From assembly GCF_024662015.1 (NCBI RefSeq), contig NZ_CP102480.1, positions 3,342,501 to 3,406,500 of the forward strand: a stretch of 64,000 nt of DNA, read 5' to 3'. Below are positions 9,352-18,168 of the stretch, piece by piece (position 1 is the first letter of the stretch; each line of letters begins with the position of its first letter). Source of the DNA: Nisaea acidiphila (GTDB lineage Bacteria > Pseudomonadota > Alphaproteobacteria > Thalassobaculales > Thalassobaculaceae). The notes beneath the pieces were generated by a model that saw only the letters and a list, made by a program, of their open reading frames with translations, was not told the DNA's origin and did no database searches. The position numbers and the translations under genes are program-made.

Positions 9352-10260
9352 ATGCCTCTTGAGATGAACCGCGAAGTCTTCGTGACCTGTGCCGTGACCG
9401 GATCCGGAGGCACGCAGGACCGCAGCCCGCACGTACCGCGCAGCCCGCAGCAGATCGCCGAGAGCGCCATCGCCGCCGCCAAGGCCGGTGCCGCCGTTGT
9501 GCACTGTCATGTGCGCGATCCCGAGACCGGCACGCCCTCGCGCGACCTGAAATATTATCGAGAGGTAACCGACCGGATCCGCGACGCCGAGGTCGACGTG
9601 GTGCTCAACCTGACCTCCGGAATGGGGGGCGACCTGGTGTTCGGCAGCCCCTCGAAGCCGCTGCCGCTGGTCGAGGGCACGGACATGGTCTCGGCCGAGG
9701 AACGCGTCGCCCATATCGCCGAGTGCCTGCCGGAGATCTGCACGCTCGATTGCGGCACCATGAACTTCGCCGAAAAAGACTACGTCATGACCAACACGCC
9801 GGGCATGCTCGACGCGATGGGGTCGATGATGACCGAGCTCGGCGTGAAACCGGAGATCGAAGCCTTCGATACCGGGCATCTCTGGCTCGCGAAGAAGCTG
9901 GTCGAGGACGGTGTGCTGACCTCGCCGGCGCTGGTGCAGCTCTGCATGGGCGTTCCCTGGGGCGCGCCGGACGATCTCAACACCTTCATGGCGATGGTGA
10001 ACAATGTCCCGGCGGACTGGACCTGGTCGGCCTTCGCGCTTGGCCGCAACCAGATGCCCTATGTCGCCGCTTCCGTACTGGCCGGCGGCAATGTCCGTGT
10101 CGGACTGGAGGACAATCTCTGGCTCGCCAAGGGACAGCTCGCGACAAACGCGCAGCTTGTCGAGAAGGCGGTCACCATCATCGAGAATCTCGGGGCGACG
10201 GTGATCGGGCCGCAAGCCGTCCGCGACAAGCTCGGCCTCGTGAAGCGGGCGCCGAAATGA
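9352..10260 (+). CDS. BKACE (DUF849) beta-keto acid cleavage enzyme, 3-dehydrocarnitine:acetyl-CoA type
   Basis: The 302-residue TIM-barrel enzyme is of the 3-keto-5-aminohexanoate cleavage family. It starts with the family hallmark FVTCAVTGSGGTQDRSPHVP and carries the Zn-ligand motif HCHVRDPETG near residues 50-60. In carnitine catabolism this family condenses 3-dehydrocarnitine with acetyl-CoA to give acetoacetate and betainyl-CoA. It directly precedes the carnitine dehydrogenase gene, with ATGA overlap, which supports that substrate. GGGAG lies 7 bases before the chosen ATG; an alternative ATG 12 bases later matches the usual N terminus of the family equally well. Confidence 0.85.
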   Translation: MPLEMNREVFVTCAVTGSGGTQDRSPHVPRSPQQIAESAIAAAKAGAAVVHCHVRDPETGTPSRDLKYYREVTDRIRDAEVDVVLNLTSGMGGDLVFGSPSKPLPLVEGTDMVSAEERVAHIAECLPEICTLDCGTMNFAEKDYVMTNTPGMLDAMGSMMTELGVKPEIEAFDTGHLWLAKKLVEDGVLTSPALVQLCMGVPWGAPDDLNTFMAMVNNVPADWTWSAFALGRNQMPYVAASVLAGGNVRVGLEDNLWLAKGQLATNAQLVEKAVTIIENLGATVIGPQAVRDKLGLVKRAPK

Positions 10261-11699
10261 GTTCCGCGAAAAAGACGGCCGCCATCATCGGCGGCGGCGT
10301 CATCGGCGGCGCCTGGGCGGCGCGCTTCCTGCTGAACGGCTGGGACGTGCGCCTGTTCGACCCCGATCCCGAGGCCGAGCGCAAGATGTCCGAAGTGCTT
10401 GGCAATGCCCGTCATGCCCTGCCGATGCTCTACGAAATCGCATTGCCCGAAGAAGGAACGCTGACCCATGTCGCGACGATCTCCGAGGCGGTTGCGGGCG
10501 CGGTCTATATCCAGGAGAGCGTGCCAGAGCGGCTGGACCTGAAACACAAGGTCTTCGCCAAGATCGAGGCCTCGGCCGCCATGAAGACGCCGGTCGGCTC
10601 GTCCACCTCAGGCTTCAAGCCGTCGGAGCTCTCCGAGGGCGCCAAGCATCCGGGCCGCATCTTCGTCGCCCATCCCTTCAACCCGGTCTACCTGTTGCCG
10701 CTGATCGAGGTGGTCCCCGGACCGGGCGCGGACGAGGCGGCCGTGGGCGCGGCGGAAGCTATTCTGAAATCGGTCGGGCTCTACCCCCTCCGCGTGCGCG
10801 CGGAGATCGACGCCCATATCGCCGACCGGTTCCTCGAGGCCGTCTGGCGCGAGGCGCTCTGGCTGGTGAAGGACGGCGTCGCGACAACGGAAGAGATCGA
10901 CAACGCGATCCGCTACGGGTTCGGTCTCCGCTGGGCGCAGATGGGGCTGTTCGAGACCTACCGGATCGCCGGCGGCGAGGCCGGGATGGCGCATTTCATC
11001 GCCCAGTTCGGTCCGGCCTTGAAATGGCCCTGGACCAAGCTGATGGACGTGCCGGAGCTGACCGACGACCTCATCAAGCAGATCGCCGACCAGTCGGACA
11101 CCCAGTCCGGCGCACTCACGATCCGCGAGCTGGAGCGGCTGCGCGACAACAATCTGGTCGCCATGATGCGGGCGCTGAAACAGCAGGGGGCGGCGGCCGG
11201 AAAGCTGATCGCCGAGCATGAGGAGACATTGGCCCGGCCGGCGGCCGAGGGCGCGCTGGTCCGCACCATCGACCGCACCGTGCCCGTCGACTGGACGGAC
11301 TATAACGGGCACATGAACGAGAGCCGCTACGGTCAGGTCTTCTCGGACGCCGCCGACGCGATGATGCGTCTCGTCGGCGCCGATCCTGCTTATATCGAGA
11401 GCGGCAAGAGCTACTTCACCGTCGACAGCCGGATCCGCTATCTGAACGAGACCCTCGCCGGCCAGCGCATCCTGGTGGACAGCCAGGTGCTTGAAGGCAA
11501 GGGCAAGAAGTACCGCGTCTTCCACCGCATGAAGAACGAGGCGGGCGAGGAGCTGGCGACCGGCGAGCAGCTGATGATCCATGTTGATCTCACGACCCGC
11601 CGGTCCTCCGTGCCGGACGATGCGGTGCTGCAGAAGGTGGAGGCGCTCGCGGCGGCCCATGCCGTTCTCCCGCAACCGGACGAAAGGGAGCTGCTCTGA
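10257..11699 (+). CDS. L-carnitine 3-dehydrogenase fused to a thioesterase domain
   Basis: In this 480-residue bifunctional protein, residues 1-320 form a 3-hydroxyacyl-CoA-dehydrogenase-like enzyme: NAD fold AAIIGGGVIGGAWAARF at the N terminus, catalytic region GRIFVAHPFNPVYLLPLIEVV, and the C-terminal dimer domain. Residues about 345-460 form a hotdog thioesterase (VDWTDYNGHMNESRYGQVF is the 4HBT signature). The first part oxidises carnitine to 3-dehydrocarnitine. The second is expected to hydrolyse betainyl-CoA to glycine betaine. Pseudomonas encodes these as separate cdhA and cdhC; the fused form is known in rhizobial carnitine dehydrogenases. Start ATG overlaps the previous stop. Confidence 0.88.
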   Translation: MSSAKKTAAIIGGGVIGGAWAARFLLNGWDVRLFDPDPEAERKMSEVLGNARHALPMLYEIALPEEGTLTHVATISEAVAGAVYIQESVPERLDLKHKVFAKIEASAAMKTPVGSSTSGFKPSELSEGAKHPGRIFVAHPFNPVYLLPLIEVVPGPGADEAAVGAAEAILKSVGLYPLRVRAEIDAHIADRFLEAVWREALWLVKDGVATTEEIDNAIRYGFGLRWAQMGLFETYRIAGGEAGMAHFIAQFGPALKWPWTKLMDVPELTDDLIKQIADQSDTQSGALTIRELERLRDNNLVAMMRALKQQGAAAGKLIAEHEETLARPAAEGALVRTIDRTVPVDWTDYNGHMNESRYGQVFSDAADAMMRLVGADPAYIESGKSYFTVDSRIRYLNETLAGQRILVDSQVLEGKGKKYRVFHRMKNEAGEELATGEQLMIHVDLTTRRSSVPDDAVLQKVEALAAAHAVLPQPDERELL

Positions 11700-12859
11700 T
11701 GCATTTCGGCTTGAGCGAAGAACAGGAGATGATCGTCTCGACCGTGCGCGAGTTCGTCGAGACCGAGATCTACCCGCACGAGGCCGAGGTCGAACGCACC
11801 GGCGAGGTCCGGCCCGAGCAGGCCGACGCGATCAAGCAGAAATGTCTCGATATCGGCTTCTATGCCTGCAATTTCCCCGAAGAGGTCGGCGGCGGCGGGC
11901 TTTCCCATCTCGATTTCGCGCTGGTCGAGCGCGAACTCGGCCGCGGCTCGATGGCGCTCAACCACTTCTTCGGCCGCCCGCAGAATATCCTGATGGCCTG
12001 CAAGGGCGACCAGATCGAGCGCTACCTGACGCCCGCGGTGAAGGGCGAGAAGATGGACGCGCTGGCGATGACCGAGCCCGGTGCCGGATCCGATGTGCGG
12101 GGCATGAGCTGCGCTGCGAAGCGCGACGGCGGCGACTGGGTGGTGAACGGCACCAAGCATTTCATCTCCGGCGCCGACCATGCGGATTTCATCATCGTCT
12201 TCATCGCGACCGGCGAGGAGGAGACGCCGCGCGGGCCGAAAAAGAAGATCACCGCTTTCCTCGTCGACCGGGGCACACCCGGCTTCACCATCCGCGACGG
12301 CTATAAGTCTGTCAGCCATCGCGGCTACAAGAACATGATCCTGGAATTCGACGATTGCCGACTGCCGGACGCGCAGGTGCTGGGCGAGGTCGATGGCGGC
12401 TTCGCGGTGATGAACGAGTGGCTCTACGCGACGCGCATCACGGTGGCGACCATGTCCGTCGGGCGGGCACGCCGTTGTTTCGACATGGGTCTTGCCTATG
12501 CGGCCGAGCGCAAGCAGTTCGGCCAGCAGATCGGCAAGTTCCAGGGCGTCAGCTTCCAGCTCGCCGACATGATCACCGAGATCGACGCCGCCGACTGGCT
12601 CACGCTCTACGCCGCCTGGCGGCTCGATCAGGGACTGCCGGCGAACCGCGAGATCGCAAGTGCCAAGGTCTATGCCTCGGAGATGCTGGCGCGGGTGACG
12701 GACGCCACCCTGCAGATCTATGGCGGCATGGGCCTGATGGACGATTTCCCGATCGAGCGCTTCTGGCGCGACGCGCGGGTCGAGCGGATCTGGGACGGTA
12801 CCTCCGAGATCCAGCGCCACATCATCAGCCGGGAACTGCTCCGGCCACTCGGCGCCTGA
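11699..12859 (+). CDS. acyl-CoA dehydrogenase, probable gamma-butyrobetainyl-CoA dehydrogenase
   Basis: The 386-residue flavoenzyme has the standard acyl-CoA dehydrogenase layout: helical N domain, central beta domain (MTEPGAGSDVRGM, FAD/substrate loop), and helical C domain with AYAAERKQFGQQIGKFQGVS and IYGGMGLMDDFPIERFWRD. The segment that normally reads YEGTSEIQ and carries the catalytic Glu here reads WDGTSEIQ, so Asp stands at the base position of the medium/short-chain branch. The TGATG overlap with the previous gene shows translational coupling. Placed next to a CaiD-like hydratase and a CoA ligase, it most likely desaturates gamma-butyrobetainyl-CoA to crotonobetainyl-CoA; this is inference. 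Confidence 0.85.
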   Translation: MHFGLSEEQEMIVSTVREFVETEIYPHEAEVERTGEVRPEQADAIKQKCLDIGFYACNFPEEVGGGGLSHLDFALVERELGRGSMALNHFFGRPQNILMACKGDQIERYLTPAVKGEKMDALAMTEPGAGSDVRGMSCAAKRDGGDWVVNGTKHFISGADHADFIIVFIATGEEETPRGPKKKITAFLVDRGTPGFTIRDGYKSVSHRGYKNMILEFDDCRLPDAQVLGEVDGGFAVMNEWLYATRITVATMSVGRARRCFDMGLAYAAERKQFGQQIGKFQGVSFQLADMITEIDAADWLTLYAAWRLDQGLPANREIASAKVYASEMLARVTDATLQIYGGMGLMDDFPIERFWRDARVERIWDGTSEIQRHIISRELLRPLGA

Positions 12860-12863
12860 GGCC

Positions 12864-14903
12864 ATGCGTCCAGGGCTCGAACGCCTGTTCCGGCCGAAGT
12901 CTATTGCGGTCATCGGTGGCGGTGCCTGGTGCGCCAACGTGGTCTCCGAATGCGCCAAGATCGGTTTCGGGGGCGCGGTCTGGCCGGTGCATCCGAAGCG
13001 GTCCGAGGTCGCGGGGCGTACTGCCTATGCGTCCATCGAGGATCTGCCCGGAGCGCCGGACGCGACTTTCATTGGCATCAACCGTCATGCCACCGTCGAG
13101 GCGGTCCGGGCGCTCGCGGCGCGCGGTGCCGGTGGAGCTGTCTGTTTCGCCAGCGGCTTCAGCGAGGCGCTGGCGGAGACCGGCGACGGCGCCGACCTGC
13201 AGGCGGAGCTGATCGAAGCCGCGGGTGAGCTGGCGGTACTCGGGCCGAACTGCTACGGCATTCTCAACTACCTCGACGGCGTGGCGCTCTGGCCCGACCT
13301 GCATGGCGGCCGGCATGTAGAGCGCGGGGTCGCGATCGTCGCCCAGTCCTCCAACATCGCCATCAACCTCACCATGCAGCAGCGCGGCCTGCCAATCGCC
13401 TACATGGCGACGGTCGGCAACCAGGCGCAGACCAGTCTCGCGGAGATCGCCGAGGCGCTGCTGGCGGACGATCGGGTGACGGCGCTCGGTTTCTATATCG
13501 AAGGCGTGGGCGATCTCGCCGCCTTCGCCGCGATGGCGCGGAAAGCGGCGGAGCTTGGCAAGCCGCTCGTGGCGCTCAAGGTCGGGCGGTCCGAAGAGGC
13601 GCGCGCCGGAGCGGTTTCGCATACGGCATCGCTTTCCGGCGGGCACGCGGGTGCCTCCGCTCTGTTGCAACGCCTCGGGATTGCCGAGGTGCGCAGCCTG
13701 TCGGCGTTCCTTGAAACCCTGAAGCTGCTGCATGTCGCGGGGCCGCTCGCCTCCAACCGGATCGCCTCCATGTCCTGCTCCGGCGGCGAGGCGGGGATGA
13801 TGGCGGACACCGCGCTCGGTTTCGATCTCGGCTATCCGCCGCTCATGGGGGACCAGATGCGGGACCTCGGCGAGGCGCTCGGCCCGAAGGTCGCGCTCGC
13901 CAATCCGCTCGACTATCACACCTATATCTGGGGCGACACGGACGCGACCGCGCGCACCTTCAGCGCGATGATGCGCGGCGCGGCGGATTTCGGCCTCGCC
14001 GTGCTCGATTTTCCGCGCGCCGGGCTCGGCAGCGTCGCCGACTGGGAGAAGGTGATCGACGCGGTCGAGATGACGGTGGCGGAAACCGGCAAGCCTATGG
14101 GGGTGCTTGCTTCCCTGCCGGAAAACCTGCCGGAAAAAATCGCGGAAAAGATCATGGCCCGCGGGATTGCTCCTCTGGCCGGGCTGGACGACGCGCTGGC
14201 AGCCGTGGAGGCGGCGGCTTTCGTCGGCCGGGCGCGGCTCGCCGATCACGCGCCGCTGCCGCCCTTGCCGCCGAAGGACAGCCGGGTCGTCGGTGAGGGT
14301 GACGCCAAGCGTCTGCTCGCCGGTTTCGGCGTGCCGGTACCGGGCTCTGTCGAAGCGGCTTGCGGCGGGCTTGCGACAGCGGCGGCCGAGGTCGGTTACC
14401 CGCTGGTGCTGAAAGGTCTCGGACTGGCGCATAAAAGTGAGGCGGGTGCCGTCGCACTCGGTATCGACGGCGAGGCGGCGCTGATGGACGCAGCGCGCGG
14501 GATGAGCGCGGATCGCTTTCTCGTCGAGCCGATGATCGGAGGCGCGGTGGCGGAGCTACTGGTTGGCGTCACGCTGGATCCGGCACACGGATATCTGCTG
14601 ACGCTCGCCGCCGGCGGGACAAAGACGGAGATCCTCGACGACAGTACCTGCCTGCTATTGCCGGTGACCGCCGAGGATATTGATACCGCTTTGTCATGTT
14701 TGCGCATGGCGCCGCTGCTGGACGGCTATCGCGGCGCGTCCGCGGCCGACCGCGGAGCGATTGTCCGCGCGGTCCTCGCGGTGCAGGATTTCGTCACGGC
14801 GCATGCCGAACGGATCGAGGAAGTCGAAATCAACCCGTTGCTCTGCCTTGAGAACGGAGCGATGGCGGTGGACGCCCTGATCAGGATGGGAGATGAAGAA
14901 TGA
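12864..14903 (+). CDS. acyl-CoA synthetase, ADP-forming (NDP-forming family)
   Basis: The 679-residue enzyme joins the succinyl-CoA-synthetase-like alpha and beta parts in one chain. The CoA-binding domain starts at SIAVIGGGAWCANVV (about 13-27), the ligase-CoA domain holds the phosphohistidine motif VSHTASLSGGHAG (His near 253), and the C-terminal ATP-grasp domain includes GYPLVLKGLGLAHKSEAGAV. It would activate gamma-butyrobetaine, carnitine or crotonobetaine to the CoA ester using ATP. It lies 4 bases after the dehydrogenase and overlaps the hydratase by 4 bases. The substrate is inferred from neighbours. Confidence 0.85.
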   Translation: MRPGLERLFRPKSIAVIGGGAWCANVVSECAKIGFGGAVWPVHPKRSEVAGRTAYASIEDLPGAPDATFIGINRHATVEAVRALAARGAGGAVCFASGFSEALAETGDGADLQAELIEAAGELAVLGPNCYGILNYLDGVALWPDLHGGRHVERGVAIVAQSSNIAINLTMQQRGLPIAYMATVGNQAQTSLAEIAEALLADDRVTALGFYIEGVGDLAAFAAMARKAAELGKPLVALKVGRSEEARAGAVSHTASLSGGHAGASALLQRLGIAEVRSLSAFLETLKLLHVAGPLASNRIASMSCSGGEAGMMADTALGFDLGYPPLMGDQMRDLGEALGPKVALANPLDYHTYIWGDTDATARTFSAMMRGAADFGLAVLDFPRAGLGSVADWEKVIDAVEMTVAETGKPMGVLASLPENLPEKIAEKIMARGIAPLAGLDDALAAVEAAAFVGRARLADHAPLPPLPPKDSRVVGEGDAKRLLAGFGVPVPGSVEAACGGLATAAAEVGYPLVLKGLGLAHKSEAGAVALGIDGEAALMDAARGMSADRFLVEPMIGGAVAELLVGVTLDPAHGYLLTLAAGGTKTEILDDSTCLLLPVTAEDIDTALSCLRMAPLLDGYRGASAADRGAIVRAVLAVQDFVTAHAERIEEVEINPLLCLENGAMAVDALIRMGDEE

Positions 14904-15685
14904 GCGAAGGCCCGATCAAGACCCGGCGGGACGGGCATGTCCTCGAGGTCACCCTCGACCGGCCGAAGGCGAACGCGATCGATCTCGCGACCAGCCAGAT
15001 CATGGGCGATACCTTTGCCGCGTTCCGTGACGATCCGGAGCTTCGGGTCTGTATCGTCACCGGCGGCGGCGAGAAATTCTTCTGCCCGGGCTGGGACCTG
15101 AAGGCGGCGGCTGCCGGCGACGAGGTCGACGGGAACTACGGCGTCGGCGGGTTCGGCGGGTTGCAGGAGCTGCGGGGTCTCAACAAGCCGGTGATCGCGG
15201 CGGTGAACGGGATCTGTTGCGGCGGCGGACTCGAGCTCGCGCTTTCGGCCGACATCATCCTTGCCGCCGATCATGCGACCTTCTCCTTGCCGGAAATCCG
15301 CTCGGGCACCGTGGCGGACGCGGCGACGGTCAAGCTGCCGAAGCGCATTCCTTATCACATTGCGATGGAGATGCTCTTCACCGGCCGCTGGCTCGAGGCG
15401 GAGGAGGCGGCGCGCTGGGGCTTCGTGAACCGCATCCATCCGGCGGCCTCCCTGATGGAGGAGGCGCGCAAGCTGGCAAAGCATCTCGCCTCAGGTCCGC
15501 CGCTGGTCTTCGCCTGCATTAAGGAGATCGTCCGCGAGGCCGAGGACATGACCTTCCAGGACGCGATGAACCGGATCACCAAGAGGCAGTTCGAGACTGT
15601 CGACCGGCTCTACGATTCCGAGGACAATCGCGAAGGCTATACTGCGTTCGCGGAGGGGCGCGATCCGGTCTGGAAGGGACGCTAG
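14900..15685 (+). CDS. caiD: crotonobetainyl-CoA hydratase (CaiD-like)
   Basis: The 261-residue crotonase closely matches what I recall of E. coli CaiD. Shared stretches include LDRPKANAID, FRDDPELRV, GEKFFCPGWDLKAAA, NKPVIAAVNG and the C-terminal FAEGRDPVWKGR. The oxyanion and catalytic segments GGGLELALSAD and FSLPEIRSG keep both glutamates. It hydrates crotonobetainyl-CoA to L-carnitinyl-CoA, linking the CoA-dependent route to the carnitine dehydrogenase encoded upstream. It ends the operon; its TAG shares a palindromic CTAG with the stop of the convergent nptA. Confidence 0.88.
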   Translation: MSEGPIKTRRDGHVLEVTLDRPKANAIDLATSQIMGDTFAAFRDDPELRVCIVTGGGEKFFCPGWDLKAAAAGDEVDGNYGVGGFGGLQELRGLNKPVIAAVNGICCGGGLELALSADIILAADHATFSLPEIRSGTVADAATVKLPKRIPYHIAMEMLFTGRWLEAEEAARWGFVNRIHPAASLMEEARKLAKHLASGPPLVFACIKEIVREAEDMTFQDAMNRITKRQFETVDRLYDSEDNREGYTAFAEGRDPVWKGR

Positions 15686-17328
15686 GGGGCCTCGTCGCGC
15701 AGCCGGCTCTCCGCGATCTGCCCGGTCGATTCCAAAATCGGGTAGGCGACGGAGGTTATGTGGCTGTTGATCCGCTTCAGGTCGCGCAATACGTCCAGAT
15801 GCAGGGAGGAACTACCGAGCGACTCCGCCTTGCCTTCCCTGATACGGGTGTAGTGTGCCTCCGAGAACCTCTGTTCAAGTTCGCGGATATGGACCTTCTG
15901 TTCCATCAGGCGCCGCGCCAATCGATGATCTCCGGTCATGAAAATACTGAGCGCGAGCTTCAGATTCGCGAGTACCTCGGCATGAAACGCCTCCAGTTCC
16001 TCGAGGCCGTCATGAGAGAACACCGCGCCGTCCTTGAGTTTCTTGGCGGCAAGCTCCATCAGGTTCTTATCTATGATGTCGCCGATATGCTCCAAGTTGG
16101 TGGTGAAGCTGAGAATCTCGACCACCCGCTGGCTCTCCGCCGGGTCGAGCTCCTGACGCGATAGCTTCGTCAGATAGAGTTTCACGGCCTCGTGCAATGC
16201 ATCGACAACGTCGTCTTCGCGCTCGATTTCCTTGATCTGTTCGGGGGTTCCCCCGCGTAGCACGTCCATCGAGCGCAGGAGCATCGACTGAACCGTATCC
16301 CCCATGCGCAGGGTTTCCCGCGCCGCGGCCGAAAGCGCAACGGTCGGGGTGTCGAGACTTTCTTCTTCGAGATGCCGGGGGGCGAGAAGGTCCTCCGCTC
16401 CCGGGCGATCCGGGAGGATCCGAGTCACGAAACGGGCGATCCCCCCGATTACCGGCAGGAACACAAACGCGACGGCGAGGTTGAAGCCGGTATGGATGTT
16501 CGCGATCAGATGGGCGGAATCGACGGAATAGTCCGAGAAGGCCGGAACTATCCACGGAATGAAGGCGAACAGCGAGATGACGCCGGCCGTGCGCATCAAG
16601 AGATTGCCGACAGGCACGCGCCGCGCCGCCGGTTCCGCCCCCCAGTTCATGGCAACAGGTGTGATCGCGCTACCGATATTCGCGCCCAGTACAAGCATGA
16701 TCGCGACCTGAAGTTCGACCACGTTGAGCGAGACCAGGGTCATGATCAGCACGATGACTGTCAGGCTGGAATGGGCCATCCAGGTCAGAAGCGCGGCGAA
16801 GAGGATGGCGAGCACCGGTTCGCTTCTCAGCGGGGCCAGCAGCATCGAGATCGTAGGACCTTCGCGCAAGGGAACGGACGCAAGCATCACGAGCTTGATG
16901 GCCAGCAGCATCAGGCCGAGCCCAATGAAAATCCGGGCGATGGCTTTGCGGCGCGAATTCTCCGACGAGAGGAACGTGGTGACCCCGATAAAGAGGAGGA
17001 CCGGGGACATCCAGGTGACGTCGAATGCCAATACCTGAACCACAATCGTGCTGCCGACGTCGGCGCCCAGCATGATGGCGAGCCCAGCGCTGACCCCGAT
17101 CATCTTCCGGCTGCCGAACGAACTGACAATCAGCGCGGTGGCCGTACTGCTCTGCAGGACAGCTGTGACGCCGAGGCCGGTGACGAAAGAACTCAGCCGG
17201 TTCCGTGTGGCGGCGGCGATCCCGCGCCGGATGCTGGATCCGAATGCCCTCGTAACACCGGTCCGCACCATACGTACGCCCCAGAGGAGCAGGGCAACCC
17301 CTCCAAGTATATTGATGAGAATTTCCAT
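15682..17328 (-). CDS. Na+/phosphate cotransporter family protein (NptA/PhoU-like fusion)
   Basis: The 548-residue protein has an N-terminal membrane part (about 1-305) with the duplicated Na/Pi-cotransporter repeats, each containing a QSSTAT-type motif (VLQSSTATALIVSSF near 60, MAHSSLTVIVLIM near 190). The cytosolic C-terminal PhoU-like helical domain (about 340-540) contains EIEREDDVVDALHEAVK and TTNLEHIGDIIDKNL. It lies 30 bases after the last phnE gene on the same strand, so it is probably the fifth gene of that operon and moves phosphate. The stop overlaps the caiD stop. Confidence 0.87.
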   Translation of the reverse strand: MEILINILGGVALLLWGVRMVRTGVTRAFGSSIRRGIAAATRNRLSSFVTGLGVTAVLQSSTATALIVSSFGSRKMIGVSAGLAIMLGADVGSTIVVQVLAFDVTWMSPVLLFIGVTTFLSSENSRRKAIARIFIGLGLMLLAIKLVMLASVPLREGPTISMLLAPLRSEPVLAILFAALLTWMAHSSLTVIVLIMTLVSLNVVELQVAIMLVLGANIGSAITPVAMNWGAEPAARRVPVGNLLMRTAGVISLFAFIPWIVPAFSDYSVDSAHLIANIHTGFNLAVAFVFLPVIGGIARFVTRILPDRPGAEDLLAPRHLEEESLDTPTVALSAAARETLRMGDTVQSMLLRSMDVLRGGTPEQIKEIEREDDVVDALHEAVKLYLTKLSRQELDPAESQRVVEILSFTTNLEHIGDIIDKNLMELAAKKLKDGAVFSHDGLEELEAFHAEVLANLKLALSIFMTGDHRLARRLMEQKVHIRELEQRFSEAHYTRIREGKAESLGSSSLHLDVLRDLKRINSHITSVAYPILESTGQIAESRLRDEAP

Positions 17329-17358
17329 AGCCTCGATCGCGACCGCTGGTGGCCGCCG

Positions 17359-18168
17359 TCAGATGATGGCGTGCCGCACCTTGGCGGACACCCACTCGCT
17401 TACCAGAACGGTTATCAGAATAAGGATGAAGATCACCGTGACCTGGGGCCAGGCGAGAACATTCAGGGATTCTTGAAGACGAAGCCCGAGCCCTCCGGCG
17501 CCGACCAGTCCGAGCACGGTCGACTCCCGGATGTTGATGTCCCAGCGGAACACGGTGATCCCGGCGAAGGCCGGCAGGATTTGCGGTACGACCGCGTAAT
17601 CCATGATTTGCGCCTTGCTCGCGCCGGTGGCGGAGACAGCCTCGACTTGGACCGCGTCGATCTCCTCAATGGCCTCGTAGAGCAGCTTGGCGACGAAGCC
17701 GATCGAGCGGAAGGCGATCGCGACGATCCCCGCCATCACGCCGGGCCCAATGATCGCGACCAGCAGCAGTGCCCAGATGAGGGAATTGATCGAGCGGCTC
17801 GAGACGATGATGAGCAAAGCGATCGGGCGCACGAACCGGGTGCTCGGCGTCGTGTTGCGGGCGGCCATGAAAGCTACCGGAACAGCCATGAAGAGCGCCA
17901 TAAGCGTGCCGAGCGTGGCGATCGCGATGGTGTCCCAGAGCGGTTCCATCAGGCTCGGCAGATAGTCCCAGCGCGGCGGTACCATGCGCGAGCCGATATC
18001 CATCGCCTGTCGGGGCGCGTCGGAGACGAAGGCCCAGATTGTGTTCTTGTTCATCACCTCCCAGCAGAAGACGAAGAACGCGACGAGAGCCAGCCAGCCG
18101 AGCCAGAGCGCGAGTTCCTGTTTGCTTGTCCGCTTCCGCCAGGACTTGTCGAATTGGGTGTCACTCAT
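17359..18168 (-). CDS. phnE: phosphonate/phosphate ABC transporter permease PhnE
   Basis: This 269-residue inner-membrane permease has about six hydrophobic segments. The EAA-type loop that contacts the ATPase is AIEEIDAVQVEAVSATGASK (about 170-190), followed by the GLVGAGGLG motif typical of PhnE. The start is at MSDTQ because its ATG overlaps the TAA of the upstream phnE (TAATG); an in-frame ATG four codons earlier lies inside that gene. It pairs with the neighbouring PhnE as a heterodimer under PhnC. Confidence 0.88.
   Translation of the reverse strand: MSDTQFDKSWRKRTSKQELALWLGWLALVAFFVFCWEVMNKNTIWAFVSDAPRQAMDIGSRMVPPRWDYLPSLMEPLWDTIAIATLGTLMALFMAVPVAFMAARNTTPSTRFVRPIALLIIVSSRSINSLIWALLLVAIIGPGVMAGIVAIAFRSIGFVAKLLYEAIEEIDAVQVEAVSATGASKAQIMDYAVVPQILPAFAGITVFRWDINIRESTVLGLVGAGGLGLRLQESLNVLAWPQVTVIFILILITVLVSEWVSAKVRHAII

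Noticed and set aside
12825-14432. 535-codon minus-strand frame opposite the acyl-CoA synthetase
   Set aside because: Arg/His-rich shadow frame; the sense strand holds an obvious ADP-forming synthetase.
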